Below the pieces are notes generated by a model. It saw only the letters and a program-made list of their open reading frames with translations. It had not been told where the DNA came from and searched no databases. Below, piece after piece: positions 1 through 7,083 of a stretch of DNA of 10,134 bases. A program made the position numbers and the translations under genes. The stretch's first letter is position 1, and each line of letters begins with the position of its first letter. Origin of the DNA: Lentisphaerota bacterium (GTDB lineage Bacteria; Verrucomicrobiota; Lentisphaeria; Victivallales; GWF2-50-93); assembly GCA_025360875.1 (NCBI GenBank), contig JANYBI010000744.1:1-10134 (forward strand), written 5' to 3'.

Positions 1-151
1 CTTAAGTCCGACAGGCTCCTCCGGCAGCTCCATAGGCGACCCGGGCCGGTGCTCCGCAGCACATGGATTCTGCAAGTCATCAGAATGGTGTTGCACTTGT
101 ATTTTGAATTCACCAATGGCTTCATATGAACTTAGAGCAAGCCTATGATAT
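1..151. other. Unassigned left-edge sequence, possible gene or element remnant
   Basis: No recognisable complete gene lies here. A plus-strand frame is open from base 1 to a TGA at 127-129, about 42 codons. The opposite strand is also open in two frames to the window edge, one of them with an ATG at 123-125. None of the translations matches a family I know. The stretch around 90-110 contains TGTTGCACTTG, which faintly recalls the ends of some IS30-type insertion sequences, but this is a weak memory-based resemblance and no partner end is visible. It lies directly downstream of the cardiolipin synthase stop codon and may simply be an intergenic region plus the edge of another gene. Confidence 0.25.
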
Positions 152-1654
152 TCAGAGGATGGGCGTCAGCAGCGAGCAGGCGTTTTCAAGAAGCTTCTGC
201 GGCAGTTTTTTCCTGAGGACATCCTCGAGCAGGATTTCCTTTGATTCTGACATTTCCTTCAGGAACTGCGAGTGCAGTACATCCAGGAAATCGCCCTGCA
301 TTACAGTGAAGTCCAGTTCATAGTTGAGCCTGAAGCTGCGGACATCGCAGTTGCTCGAGCCCATGAACGCCCAGATGCCGTCGACAAGGACAGCCTTGGC
401 ATGGGAGAAGGAGCCTTCTTTCTCATAGATCCTGATACCGGCTTCAAGAAGGGTGGAATAAAGGCTCTGTGCCGCATATTGGACATACCAGTGGTTGTTG
501 TTGCGCGGAACGATTATCCTGATCTCAACACCTCGTGCAACAGCCGTGCATAACAATTTCCAGAACGGTTTGTCAGGGACGAAGTATGGCGTCATTATCC
601 AGACATGCTTCTGGGCGGTGGCGGCGGCCGTCATGAAAAGTTTTTCCGACGCCAGATAATTCTGCCCTGGCCCTGAATCGACGACCCTTACGATCGAGTC
701 ACCGCAGCTTTCGGACATTGGGAGGTGATCCTCGATGAGAAGTTCAACGGGATGGTCTGTTGAAACGTAATGCCAGTCACGCAGGAACGACATCTGCAGT
801 TCGCCGACCGCCGGTCCGTTTATCATGCAGTGGAGATCGTGTATATAATGATCCGGGCTGCTGAGCCCGCCGATGTTGTCCCTGCTGATGTTTATTCCTC
901 CGACGAATGCGGTTTTCCCGTCGATCACAAGCAGTTTGCGGTGGTTCCTGAGCTGTATGCCCCAGGGGGCTTTGAGTTTGAACTGGGAGAACGGGCGCAT
1001 CTCGAAATTGGGTATGTTCTTGCCGTATTTCCTCACGAGGAACGAGAACAGCGCCTTTGCGCTTCCGAACTTGTCGTAGATGACCTTGACCTTGACTCCG
1101 TTCTGGGCCTTTACCTCAAGACGGCTCAGGATCGACTTCCCGACCTCGTCGTCCATGATGATGAATGACTGCAGGTGGATGGTGCTTGTGGCTTTTTCAA
1201 TCTCCTCGATCATCTTCGGATATGCCCTGGTTCCGTCGAGAAGAAGCTCGATCCTGTTGCCTGTCAGCGGAAGAGTGGACGGAAGCTGCTTGTCGAGGCT
1301 TGAGCAGAACACGGGATAGTCCTGGGGCTTTTCCGTCTTGAATATGTGCCTGCCGATATTCTGGAAATATTTGCTGGCCGGAACAAGGTTCGGCTTATTC
1401 TTATGTGAATTTACGAAATCATGTGCGTTCTGTATGTCAACCCCCTTCGTATAGATCCTATTGACACCGAATATGAGATAGAATAAGGTGCCAGCGATTG
1501 GGAATGAGAAAACTATTATCAGCCAGGCGATCGCGGATGTAGGCTCATCATGCTTGTTGAGAAGGATATGGATGGCGACCACAGAACAGATTATGATGTC
1601 CACGGCAACAATGAAGGCTGTCGTGAAAATATCAAACTGGACTGTTTCGAACAT
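152..1654 (-). CDS. cls: Cardiolipin synthase, phospholipase D family
   Basis: This membrane enzyme would join two phosphatidylglycerol molecules to give cardiolipin and glycerol. The 500-residue protein has two N-terminal hydrophobic segments (about residues 8-32 and 39-63), as in the PLDc_N membrane anchor. Two HKD phospholipase D motifs follow: H238/K240/D245, followed by GG and an Asn, and H418/K420/D425, followed by GSSN. Both HKD triads are complete and the length is normal for bacterial Cls, so the enzyme looks active. The ATG at 1652-1654 has a good ribosome site, AAAGGGA, with the GGG nine bases upstream. The gene is divergent from thiL and ends at TGA near the window edge. Several Cls paralogues often coexist in one genome, so ClsA and ClsB types are not separated here, though the N-terminal anchor favours the ClsA-like form. 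Confidence 0.93.
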   Translation of the reverse strand: MFETVQFDIFTTAFIVAVDIIICSVVAIHILLNKHDEPTSAIAWLIIVFSFPIAGTLFYLIFGVNRIYTKGVDIQNAHDFVNSHKNKPNLVPASKYFQNIGRHIFKTEKPQDYPVFCSSLDKQLPSTLPLTGNRIELLLDGTRAYPKMIEEIEKATSTIHLQSFIIMDDEVGKSILSRLEVKAQNGVKVKVIYDKFGSAKALFSFLVRKYGKNIPNFEMRPFSQFKLKAPWGIQLRNHRKLLVIDGKTAFVGGINISRDNIGGLSSPDHYIHDLHCMINGPAVGELQMSFLRDWHYVSTDHPVELLIEDHLPMSESCGDSIVRVVDSGPGQNYLASEKLFMTAAATAQKHVWIMTPYFVPDKPFWKLLCTAVARGVEIRIIVPRNNNHWYVQYAAQSLYSTLLEAGIRIYEKEGSFSHAKAVLVDGIWAFMGSSNCDVRSFRLNYELDFTVMQGDFLDVLHSQFLKEMSESKEILLEDVLRKKLPQKLLENACSLLTPIL

Positions 1655-1718
1655 TATTTTTTTCCCTTTGTGAGAATATAAACTATATTATAAGACGGTA
1701 GCACTTAAAAGTTAGCAT
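1655..1718 (-). promoter_or_regulatory. Divergent promoter region between cls and thiL
   Basis: On the minus strand a consensus-like -10 box TATAAT lies at 1687-1692, about 32 bases before the cls ATG, leaving a short leader that carries the AAAGGGA ribosome site. No good -35 box is visible at the expected distance (1709-1715). On the plus strand TTGTGA at 1668-1673 and TATAAG at 1689-1694 have a 15-base spacer, which is a weak candidate for thiL. The AT-rich core is nearly palindromic, so it could serve both directions. No operator or riboswitch fold is evident. In particular, I see no TPP riboswitch upstream of thiL. Confidence 0.35.
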
Positions 1719-1772
1719 GTGACAGTGAAAAGTAAATCACGGATTCAATTTGGGGAGTTAAGGATCGCAAGC

Positions 1773-2672
1773 ATGAAGGAAAAAGACATACATAGCCTCA
1801 TATTCAGGACATTCAGCCAGGGAAAGAATGTCGTTGTCGGACCAGGAGACGACTGCGCGGCCATTGATATTGGTGGCGGGAAGCTATTTCTCATGGCGGT
1901 AGATCAGATCGTCTCCGAAGTCCATTATGTGAGTGGTAGTACCTCGGCATCGGAAGCCGCCGTGAAACTTATCAACCGCAATCTCAGCGATATTGCCGCT
2001 ATGGGCGGAGACCCGGCTTTCGCACTTCTTACAATAGCCACAAAATATGCGGACAGCCGATGGATCACAGGGTTCCTGCGTTCGATCCAGAAGGAAGCTT
2101 CAAAATGGAAAATCAGCATCTGCGGAGGGGATGTATCATCAACCGCCAAGGATGTGACCGTTTGTACGCTTACGATAGCAGGATGGGTGGACAAGAAGAG
2201 GATATGCCTGCGGAAGGGTGCGGAAGCCGGTGATTTCCTCTATGCCACTGGTTCATTTGGCAACTCTTTCAATTCTGGGCATCATCTGAAATTCGTACCG
2301 CGCATTGAACCTGCAAAATTCCTTGCTGGAAAATATACGCACTGCATGATCGATGTCAGCGACGGACTGCTTTCAGACGCGGGCAGGATTTGCGAATCTT
2401 CAAAAGTGTCTCTGGTCCTCAACCAGTCTTCCATACCGCTAAGGAAAGGCGCCAATATCCGATCCGCACTGTCCGAGGGGGAGGATTATGAGCTTATCTT
2501 CGCCGTAAATCCCTCGAAATCCGCAGAACTTGAACGGAAGTGGCCGTTTAAAAAAATCAAATTGACCCGCATAGGCACTTTCGTCCCTGGCCGGAAAGGA
2601 AGTATATTCGGAACCGGCATGAATTTGATCTCATCAGCAGGCAGGACAGGATATGAGCACTTCAAAAGTTGA
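1773..2672 (+). CDS. thiL: Thiamine-monophosphate kinase
   Basis: ThiL phosphorylates thiamine monophosphate with ATP to give the cofactor thiamine diphosphate, the last step of bacterial thiamine biosynthesis. From the ATG at 1773 the protein has 299 residues. The family signatures appear in order: GPGDDCA (residues 23-29), VDQ with an acidic metal ligand (D44), NLSDIAAMGG (70-79), CGGD (117-120), DVSDGL (194-199) and SEGEDYEL (234-241). These are the Asp-rich metal and nucleotide sites of the PurM/ThiL superfamily. I chose 1773 because AAGGA at 1760-1764 is well spaced; an in-frame GTG at 1719 would add 18 residues outside the family alignment. The protein is slightly short for ThiL, but no core motif is missing. 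It overlaps tsaE by 20 bases, so the two are probably cotranscribed. Confidence 0.93.
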   Translation: MKEKDIHSLIFRTFSQGKNVVVGPGDDCAAIDIGGGKLFLMAVDQIVSEVHYVSGSTSASEAAVKLINRNLSDIAAMGGDPAFALLTIATKYADSRWITGFLRSIQKEASKWKISICGGDVSSTAKDVTVCTLTIAGWVDKKRICLRKGAEAGDFLYATGSFGNSFNSGHHLKFVPRIEPAKFLAGKYTHCMIDVSDGLLSDAGRICESSKVSLVLNQSSIPLRKGANIRSALSEGEDYELIFAVNPSKSAELERKWPFKKIKLTRIGTFVPGRKGSIFGTGMNLISSAGRTGYEHFKS

Positions 2673-3105
2673 AGAATTTGAAAGCCTTTCAGAGGATGTG
2701 ACCGAGGAGATCGCTGCGGAATTCGCAAAAAAGATCCCGTCAGGCTCGGTTGTCGCCCTCTACGGCGAGCTTGGTGCAGGGAAAACTGTCTTTGCCAGAG
2801 GGTTTGCCAGGGGGCTCGGTATCACCGAGACGGTGTCCAGCCCGACTTTCACACTTATGCAGGAATACAAGGTGTCCGGCAGGTCCGGAATCAGATGGTT
2901 TTACCATCTTGACCTATATAGGATAGATGATTCCAGTGCGGCCCTGGTTTTCGGGGTTGATGAATATCTTTCAGGTACCGATTCCGTTCTCCTCATCGAG
3001 TGGGCTGAAAGAATCGAGGACATATTGCCGCACGGTGCCATGCGTGTTAAAATCTCGCATGCTGGAGGGGACAGGCGGAAACTCAGGATTACAAGACTGC
3101 CATAG
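2653..3105 (+). CDS. tsaE: tRNA threonylcarbamoyladenosine biosynthesis ATPase TsaE
   Basis: TsaE is the P-loop ATPase that works with TsaB and TsaD to transfer the threonylcarbamoyl group to A37 of ANN-decoding tRNAs in the cytoplasm. The 150-residue protein has the normal family length. It shows a Walker A motif GELGAGKT (residues 38-45), the switch-like SSPTFTL segment (62-68), HLDLYR (85-90) and LIEWAER (114-120), all typical of YjeE/TsaE. The ATG at 2653 lies inside the end of thiL and has AGGA six bases upstream, which suggests translational coupling. TsaB and TsaD are not in the window. The gene ends 35 bases before the convergent pseudoprotease gene; I see no strong terminator in that gap. 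Confidence 0.95.
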   Translation: MSTSKVEEFESLSEDVTEEIAAEFAKKIPSGSVVALYGELGAGKTVFARGFARGLGITETVSSPTFTLMQEYKVSGRSGIRWFYHLDLYRIDDSSAALVFGVDEYLSGTDSVLLIEWAERIEDILPHGAMRVKISHAGGDRRKLRITRLP

Positions 3106-3140
3106 GGACGGGGACTATCATCGATTCACCAGTCCACGCC

Positions 3141-4226
3141 TCATAACGGAGGATATATCTTGCCGCAGTTATCAGCGTCTTTTTTGAGGCCTTCGTAAAG
3201 ATTCTTGTAGATGCTTGAAATATCCTCCCCCTTCTTCTTGAAATAGGAGGATTCCCATTTGATGTTCGGACTTGAAAGGGACTTATAGTAGAATGGCGCG
3301 AAATCGGCCATCCTTTTCCCTATCGCCCTGTTCTGCTCCCTGAACTGTCCTGCCGTGACATTCTTGGCCGTATCACCCATCTTATGGGAACCGTCCTGGA
3401 TCTTCCTCCGCATTACCGGTATTTCCTTCACCATCAGATTCTGAGTCTCAATCACGGGTTTCATCTTTTCAGGCATCTCAGGAGTAAAGGGAATTGTGGC
3501 ATAAGGATCGCCGCTCCAGGTGTTGAACACGCTTGTGTATGGGAAAAGAAAGTTCTCCGCCTCATCGAGCATGGCGCACTGCTTGAACAGCTGCGTCTGG
3601 TCAACCTTCTTCCATTTCTGCACCTGTTTGAGGGGCTGTAGCTCGTTTCGCCTGTTGGACAGGTCCTTGCTGAGTTCCACCCATACCCAGTCGCACTTAT
3701 TTACCGTGTATCCATTGCATCCTGCTGCTCCGATCAATTTCCCATCCTTGCTGAACACCGGACTTCCGATGACTTCTTCGAGGAACGGGACATTTGCGCC
3801 ATTTTCAGCTGGAAACCTGAGTGCGTTAGTATCGCTGATGTTGACCGCCTGCTCGGAAATTATTCCCATTTTCAGATCGGTCCTGTAGGCTTCGCAGTCG
3901 CCCTTCCTGTCTTCGATAACTAAATTACCAGGTGCGGCAAAATCAGTTTTGATCCTAAGCAGGCCGATGGGTTCCTCGGGTACCTCGTACAACTTCGGCT
4001 GGAGAATGACGCCGGAAAGGGTTTTCATTGAGATGATACTTCCACAGAATGCATCCTGTGATGTGATGACATACGTGATTCCGTCGAACTTGACAAGTAT
4101 CCCCCCCCTCCTGCTGGTTGCAGTGTCCAGGATCACCATGGAGTTCTTGATTTCCTCGAACTGTCCGGCCAAGACGTCCGGAAGCCACAGAAGTACAAGT
4201 AGGAATGATGTAAATATGATTTTCAT
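3141..4226 (-). CDS. Secreted trypsin-fold pseudoprotease, second tandem copy
   Basis: This is a 361-residue protein of unknown function. A clear signal peptide (about residues 1-20, hydrophobic core, likely cleavage after VLA) sends it out of the cytoplasm. Residues about 25-190 resemble a trypsin-like (S1) fold. VITSQDAF at 53-60 corresponds to the usual T-A-A-H segment, with D58 at the His position. PIGLLRI (86-92) matches the usual Asp strand but has Pro where Asp is expected. EVIGSPVF (151-158) matches G-D-S-G-G-P-V, with I153 at the Ser position. All three catalytic residues therefore appear lost, although this alignment was made by eye. The C-terminal part (about 205-361) is polar and helix-prone, with N225-F226, W237 and PYATI (241-245) matching the upstream paralogue at the same spacing. 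The start lies 6 bases after the stop of that paralogue, so the two are very likely one operon. Scattered cysteines could form disulfides. Confidence 0.7.
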   Translation of the reverse strand: MKIIFTSFLLVLLWLPDVLAGQFEEIKNSMVILDTATSRRGGILVKFDGITYVITSQDAFCGSIISMKTLSGVILQPKLYEVPEEPIGLLRIKTDFAAPGNLVIEDRKGDCEAYRTDLKMGIISEQAVNISDTNALRFPAENGANVPFLEEVIGSPVFSKDGKLIGAAGCNGYTVNKCDWVWVELSKDLSNRRNELQPLKQVQKWKKVDQTQLFKQCAMLDEAENFLFPYTSVFNTWSGDPYATIPFTPEMPEKMKPVIETQNLMVKEIPVMRRKIQDGSHKMGDTAKNVTAGQFREQNRAIGKRMADFAPFYYKSLSSPNIKWESSYFKKKGEDISSIYKNLYEGLKKDADNCGKIYPPL

Positions 4227-4232
4227 GCTGGA

Positions 4233-5372
4233 TTAATTGCCTTCGGTTTTTACTACGTCGTTAGGATAGATATATAACAGATTGGTACTCCTGATAATGA
4301 CTATCTGGCAGATGGCGTCGAAGACTTTTGTGGATTCGCCGTAATAAAGTTTGACAAAAGGACTGCCCTCGGGATTTCTCAGCGGAGTGGATTTTGCAGT
4401 TATATATGAGGCAAATCTGTAACCGTCGTTTTTCGCGATCTCCTGGAGGATCCTCGCCTGTTCCTGGTAATGGTTGATATCGCTCTCAATATTTGCAATG
4501 TATTTTGGGCTGTTTGCTATTTTCTTGTTATGATCCGCGATCCAGACTTTCAGTTCCGGAGCTGCTCCTGCGGGATCTATCGTTTCGTATGGGTTTGCAT
4601 ACCAAAGGTGCATCACCGTCAGATATTTGTCTACGAAATTTCTCGCGTCCGTCAAAAGCTTCCCCTGTGCTACGATCTCCTGGGCTTTGTTGACCGCAAT
4701 CCATTTTATATTCCCGTTGATCCTGGCGCAGGTGTTGTTCTCCCATTTTACGGCATACATGGATATGCTTTTTGGGTTCTTCTTGGCGACGTCTGATTTG
4801 CCGAAAGAGGGGATTTCATATGACATTGCTCCTATCACCTTGCCGTTTTCGCAGACGACAGGGGATCCGACGATGTCCGATGAGGAGCCGGGAGTACTGA
4901 CCCTGAAAGATTCCGGGCCAACTCCCAGAACTTTTCCTGTAAAATCTTGGGCATCCGTCACTATATTGCCGTCGCCATCCCTTGAGACTTCCGAGCAAAT
5001 TGTAACAGTCTCCCCCATTACATTTTCCTCTTCTATTTCAAAGAAGTTGGATATGTTCTGTACCGGGGTCCTTACAAGATCCCTGTCGGCAGCGATTTCA
5101 TACTGTCCAGTCTGAACCTGCTTTCCGTCTGATGAATAGACGATCAGTCCGCCTTTGGCAAGGGAGAAGATGCTTGTGAAAAGATATATCTTATCCCCCT
5201 GTTTGGCGAAAAAGCCCGTGGAAGAGCCGCCCTTTTCGGATCGTATCGAGGCTATTTTGTCCCGGGACGGTGATTCCTTGGCGTCAAGTTTTCCTGATAG
5301 GACAAGAAGGGCGGCCGCGCCTATCAATGGCAATATGGAAGATGGCTTGAAGATTTTCAGCAGGCTTTTCAT
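4233..5372 (-). CDS. Secreted trypsin-fold pseudoprotease, first tandem copy
   Basis: From the ATG at 5372 the protein has 379 residues. An in-frame GTG at 5381 would add three. An N-terminal signal peptide (K-rich start, hydrophobic 12-27, possible cleavage after LDA near residue 31) predicts export. STGFFAKQGDKIYLFTS (51-67) looks like the first strands of a trypsin-like domain. F69 occupies the catalytic His position. An Asp in DRDLV (96-100) may be the retained catalytic Asp. SDIVGSPVV (165-173) matches the G-D-S-G-G-P-V motif with V168 in place of Ser. Residues about 222-379 form a polar C-terminal module, where N245-F246, W257 and PYETI (261-265) match the downstream paralogue at identical spacing. 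I infer a non-catalytic binding or structural protein. Peptidase activity by an unusual mechanism cannot be excluded. Its function is not recognised. Confidence 0.7.
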   Translation of the reverse strand: MKSLLKIFKPSSILPLIGAAALLVLSGKLDAKESPSRDKIASIRSEKGGSSTGFFAKQGDKIYLFTSIFSLAKGGLIVYSSDGKQVQTGQYEIAADRDLVRTPVQNISNFFEIEEENVMGETVTICSEVSRDGDGNIVTDAQDFTGKVLGVGPESFRVSTPGSSSDIVGSPVVCENGKVIGAMSYEIPSFGKSDVAKKNPKSISMYAVKWENNTCARINGNIKWIAVNKAQEIVAQGKLLTDARNFVDKYLTVMHLWYANPYETIDPAGAAPELKVWIADHNKKIANSPKYIANIESDINHYQEQARILQEIAKNDGYRFASYITAKSTPLRNPEGSPFVKLYYGESTKVFDAICQIVIIRSTNLLYIYPNDVVKTEGN

Positions 5373-5411
5373 CAAAATCACTTTAAATGTTTCGAGTTAA
5401 TTGTTAAAACG

Positions 5412-5442
5412 ATAATACTATTGGCGGTTGGGAGATTTTCAA
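5412..5442 (-). promoter_or_regulatory. Candidate promoter for the tandem pseudoprotease operon
   Basis: In the 66-base gap between the thpR stop and the ATG at 5372, the minus strand shows TTGAAA (5437-5442) and TATTAT (5412-5417), with a 19-base spacer. An alternative TAGTAT box gives a 16-base spacer. The leader to the ATG would be about 35 bases. This would let the two secreted proteins be transcribed separately from thpR. It rests on consensus matching alone. Confidence 0.3.
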
Positions 5443-5993
5443 GACTGGATGGTCTTATTTTCGGACTGATATGTCTTTTCAATGGTGTGAATGGCTCCAT
5501 TAGCTGTGAGGACGCTTGAATACAGTACGAACTTTTCCGCGGTGAACCTCTGGGGCAGGAGGTCCTTGTAGATGTCCTGCAGATTCATAATTTCCTTTTG
5601 CGATATGTCTTTCAGTCGGGCTATTGTGATATGGGGGACGAAGCCACGTGTCTCGCGCGGGAGCCCGTCCATTTCTAAAACATCGTCGATGTCATTTTTC
5701 AATTTCGATAAAATGGGGTTTTCCATGCATCCCAGCCAGAATACTGAAGGCCTTCTCCCGTTCGGGAAAAAGCCGGAAGTATGGATCTCAATAGATGGTG
5801 GTTTGAATTTCACCACGTCAAGGGACTTTGTTGTCTTCTTGAAATTCTCCTCATCGGCATCGCCGATGAAGCGCAAGGTCAGATGTATCTGTTCCTTTTC
5901 GGTCCATCTCACACAGGGCAGGTTTCCGCGGAGTTCGCAGATTTTTCCGCGGAGCTCATCCGGCATGTCAATTGCGATGAAGAGACGGGGCAT
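5439..5993 (-). CDS. thpR: RNA 2',3'-cyclic phosphodiesterase (2'-5' RNA ligase family)
   Basis: This cytoplasmic 2H phosphoesterase (LigT/ThpR) is known to hydrolyse RNA 2',3'-cyclic phosphodiesters and in vitro joins tRNA halves with a 2'-5' bond. The 184-residue protein has both HxTx catalytic motifs: HLTL (H37/T39), followed by RFIGD, and HITIARLK (H121/T123). The N-terminus MPRLFIAID is the usual family start, so I took the ATG at 5991-5993. An in-frame ATG at 6003-6005 would add four residues. Neither start has a good ribosome site. The 1H-to-2H spacing and overall length are normal. It is the first gene of a minus-strand run ahead of the two secreted paralogues, but no functional link is evident. 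Upstream it diverges from the HAD phosphatase gene. Confidence 0.92.
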   Translation of the reverse strand: MPRLFIAIDMPDELRGKICELRGNLPCVRWTEKEQIHLTLRFIGDADEENFKKTTKSLDVVKFKPPSIEIHTSGFFPNGRRPSVFWLGCMENPILSKLKNDIDDVLEMDGLPRETRGFVPHITIARLKDISQKEIMNLQDIYKDLLPQRFTAEKFVLYSSVLTANGAIHTIEKTYQSENKTIQS

Positions 5994-6011
5994 TTGAAAA
6001 CCCATAGGGAA

Positions 6012-6038
6012 TTGGATTAATGGATTCTTGGATTAATG
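6012..6038. repeat. Short direct repeat upstream of thpR
   Basis: TTGGATTAATG occurs twice, at 6012-6022 and 6028-6038, with starts 16 bases apart. It lies just upstream of thpR on the minus strand. It could be a pair of regulator half-sites or simply a local duplication; nothing in the sequence decides. Confidence 0.4.
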
Positions 6039-6079
6039 TAATAGAGAATGGGAAAAATCCTATGTGCCTATGACGGAGC

Positions 6080-6120
6080 GCCGGCATACTTCGACTATGC
6101 TCAGTACAGGTCTTGCCGGC
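6080..6120. repeat. Hairpin element in the thpR-gph divergent intergenic region
   Basis: GCCGGCA at 6080-6086 is the exact reverse complement of TGCCGGC at 6114-6120, enclosing 27 bases that include a weaker inner pairing (TACT 6087-6090 with AGTA 6103-6106). The core CTTCGACTATGCTCAG resembles an intergenic repeat I recall as common in several environmental bacterial genomes; that is recollection, not a search result. It lies 26 bases upstream of the gph start and could be a small REP-like repeat or a leader hairpin. Confidence 0.5.
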
Positions 6121-6146
6121 AACTTTAACATTATTAGGGATATATA

Positions 6147-6797
6147 ATGCAAAAATCACATGAACATCATCTTCTACTCTGTGATCTTGACGGCACCCTC
6201 ATCGATTCAAGAGAGGACCTGACGACAGGCGTCAACTTGATGCGCGCCGATTACGGGTTGACAGCACTTCCCGTCGATACTGTGACGAAATATGTCGGAA
6301 ACGGCGCTAAAAAACTCGTGGAACGCGCGTTGCATGGGGCCGATGTCAGCCAGGACGAGGCTCTGGAGAAATTTAAGAAGTATTACAAGGATAACATGTT
6401 CGTGAAGACGAACCTCTATCACGGCGTCAAGGAGGGACTGCACATGTTGCGTGGACATGGCTGGAAGCTGGCGCTCACTAGCAACAAGCCCTCCGACAAG
6501 TGCGTGGATATCCTCAGGCATTTCATGATCGACGCCTATTTCGACCTGATACTCGGAGGAAGCCACAAATATCCGCTTAAACCCGAGCCCGAGAGCATCC
6601 TGATCGCGATGAGGGAGACTGGTGCCCATCCCGGCGAGACATGGATAATCGGAGACAACCATACTGACCTCGAAGCTGGACGCCGCGCCGGCATAAAACG
6701 GTGCTACGCAAGATACGGTTTCGGACATATCGGCTCGGAGGACTTCGACATGGTCGTAGATTCCTTCATGGAATTCGTCGAGGCGCAGGGTAAGTAA
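6147..6797 (+). CDS. gph: HAD-family phosphatase, probable phosphoglycolate phosphatase
   Basis: This is a HAD-superfamily hydrolase of the Gph/PpaX type, which removes phosphate from small phosphorylated metabolites such as 2-phosphoglycolate. All four HAD motifs are present in the 216-residue protein: DLDGT (nucleophile D13 and acid D15), TSN (111-113), KPEP with K145, and GDNHTD (D170 and D174). The helical cap between about residues 20 and 85 is of the C1 type, with YVGNGAKKLVERAL typical of Gph. The start at 6147 is supported by AGGGA at 6136-6140, six bases upstream. Length is normal. The substrate cannot be fixed from sequence, since pyrophosphatase and other sugar-phosphate phosphatases share these motifs. 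It stands alone on its strand, and the downstream hairpin repeat at 6882-6907 could serve as its terminator. Confidence 0.85.
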   Translation: MQKSHEHHLLLCDLDGTLIDSREDLTTGVNLMRADYGLTALPVDTVTKYVGNGAKKLVERALHGADVSQDEALEKFKKYYKDNMFVKTNLYHGVKEGLHMLRGHGWKLALTSNKPSDKCVDILRHFMIDAYFDLILGGSHKYPLKPEPESILIAMRETGAHPGETWIIGDNHTDLEAGRRAGIKRCYARYGFGHIGSEDFDMVVDSFMEFVEAQGK

Positions 6798-6839
6798 ACC
6801 GGCTCCGCTAAGAAGCTTCGCCGCGTCAGGCAGAGGATA

Positions 6840-6931
6840 GATTCCGTCCCTGCAGGACGAAATTGCTTCCCATGATTTGTACCTAGGGTTGAAACCCTAG
6901 GCTTTTTCATTATTGAATCCTTTCAGGATTC
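6840..6931 (+). repeat. Three-hairpin repeat, copy A
   Basis: This copy holds three hairpins in order. The first is CGTCC/GGACG (6845-6849 with 6855-6859), the second CCTAGGGT/ACCCTAGG with loop TGAA (6882-6901), the third GAATCC/GGATTC with loop TTTCA (6915-6931). It matches copy B at 7529-7620 almost base for base, with roughly eight differences and one indel, in the same orientation. It lies between the gph stop and the transposase and is a solo copy outside the transposase's own flanking pair. Confidence 0.9.
6882..6907 (+). terminator. Terminator-like hairpin of repeat copy A
   Basis: An 8-base-pair stem with a TGAA loop (6882-6901) is followed by C and five T. It fits an intrinsic terminator for gph, 85 bases after its stop codon. 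The hairpin is also the core of a dispersed repeat, so termination may be a side effect rather than its purpose. Confidence 0.5.
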
Positions 6932-6990
6932 CTGGATGCAGATTATCTAATGGACTATGTTGCAATGAGGCTAAACGAAAATTATCTTAT

Positions 6991-7069
6991 ACGCACTTGT
7001 GCGTAATGGAATATAGCCTAGGGCTTCAGCCCTAGGTATGAATTATAAAAGATTCGCCCTGAAGGGGCG
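6991..7069 (-). repeat. Three-hairpin repeat, inverted copy C
   Basis: Read on the minus strand, this copy lines up with A and B. The CGCCC/GGGCG hairpin is at 7055-7069, the CCTAGGGC/GCCCTAGG hairpin with a TTCA loop at 7017-7036, and a third hairpin ACGCAC/GTGCGT at 6991-7004. The first two stems keep pairing through compensating base changes relative to A and B. The third hairpin has a different sequence at about the same distance. The copy ends immediately before the ribosome site of the transposase and is inverted relative to the copy after it. Confidence 0.8.
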
Positions 7070-7083
7070 GAAGAAGGATGACA

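Noticed and set aside
770..1168. A 132-codon open frame on the plus strand inside cls
   Set aside because: It is antisense to a complete two-HKD cardiolipin synthase and shows no recognisable domain, so it is a shadow frame.
1655..1772. A TPP riboswitch upstream of thiL
   Set aside because: The leader is short and lacks the conserved THI-box core sequences, so no riboswitch is supported.
3103..3140. A bidirectional terminator between tsaE and the convergent gene
   Set aside because: Only a weak five-pair stem, GGACT/AGTCC, with a long loop and no T-run is visible.
6207..6728. A 173-codon open frame opposite the HAD phosphatase
   Set aside because: All four HAD motifs are on the plus strand and the antisense translation has no recognisable features.
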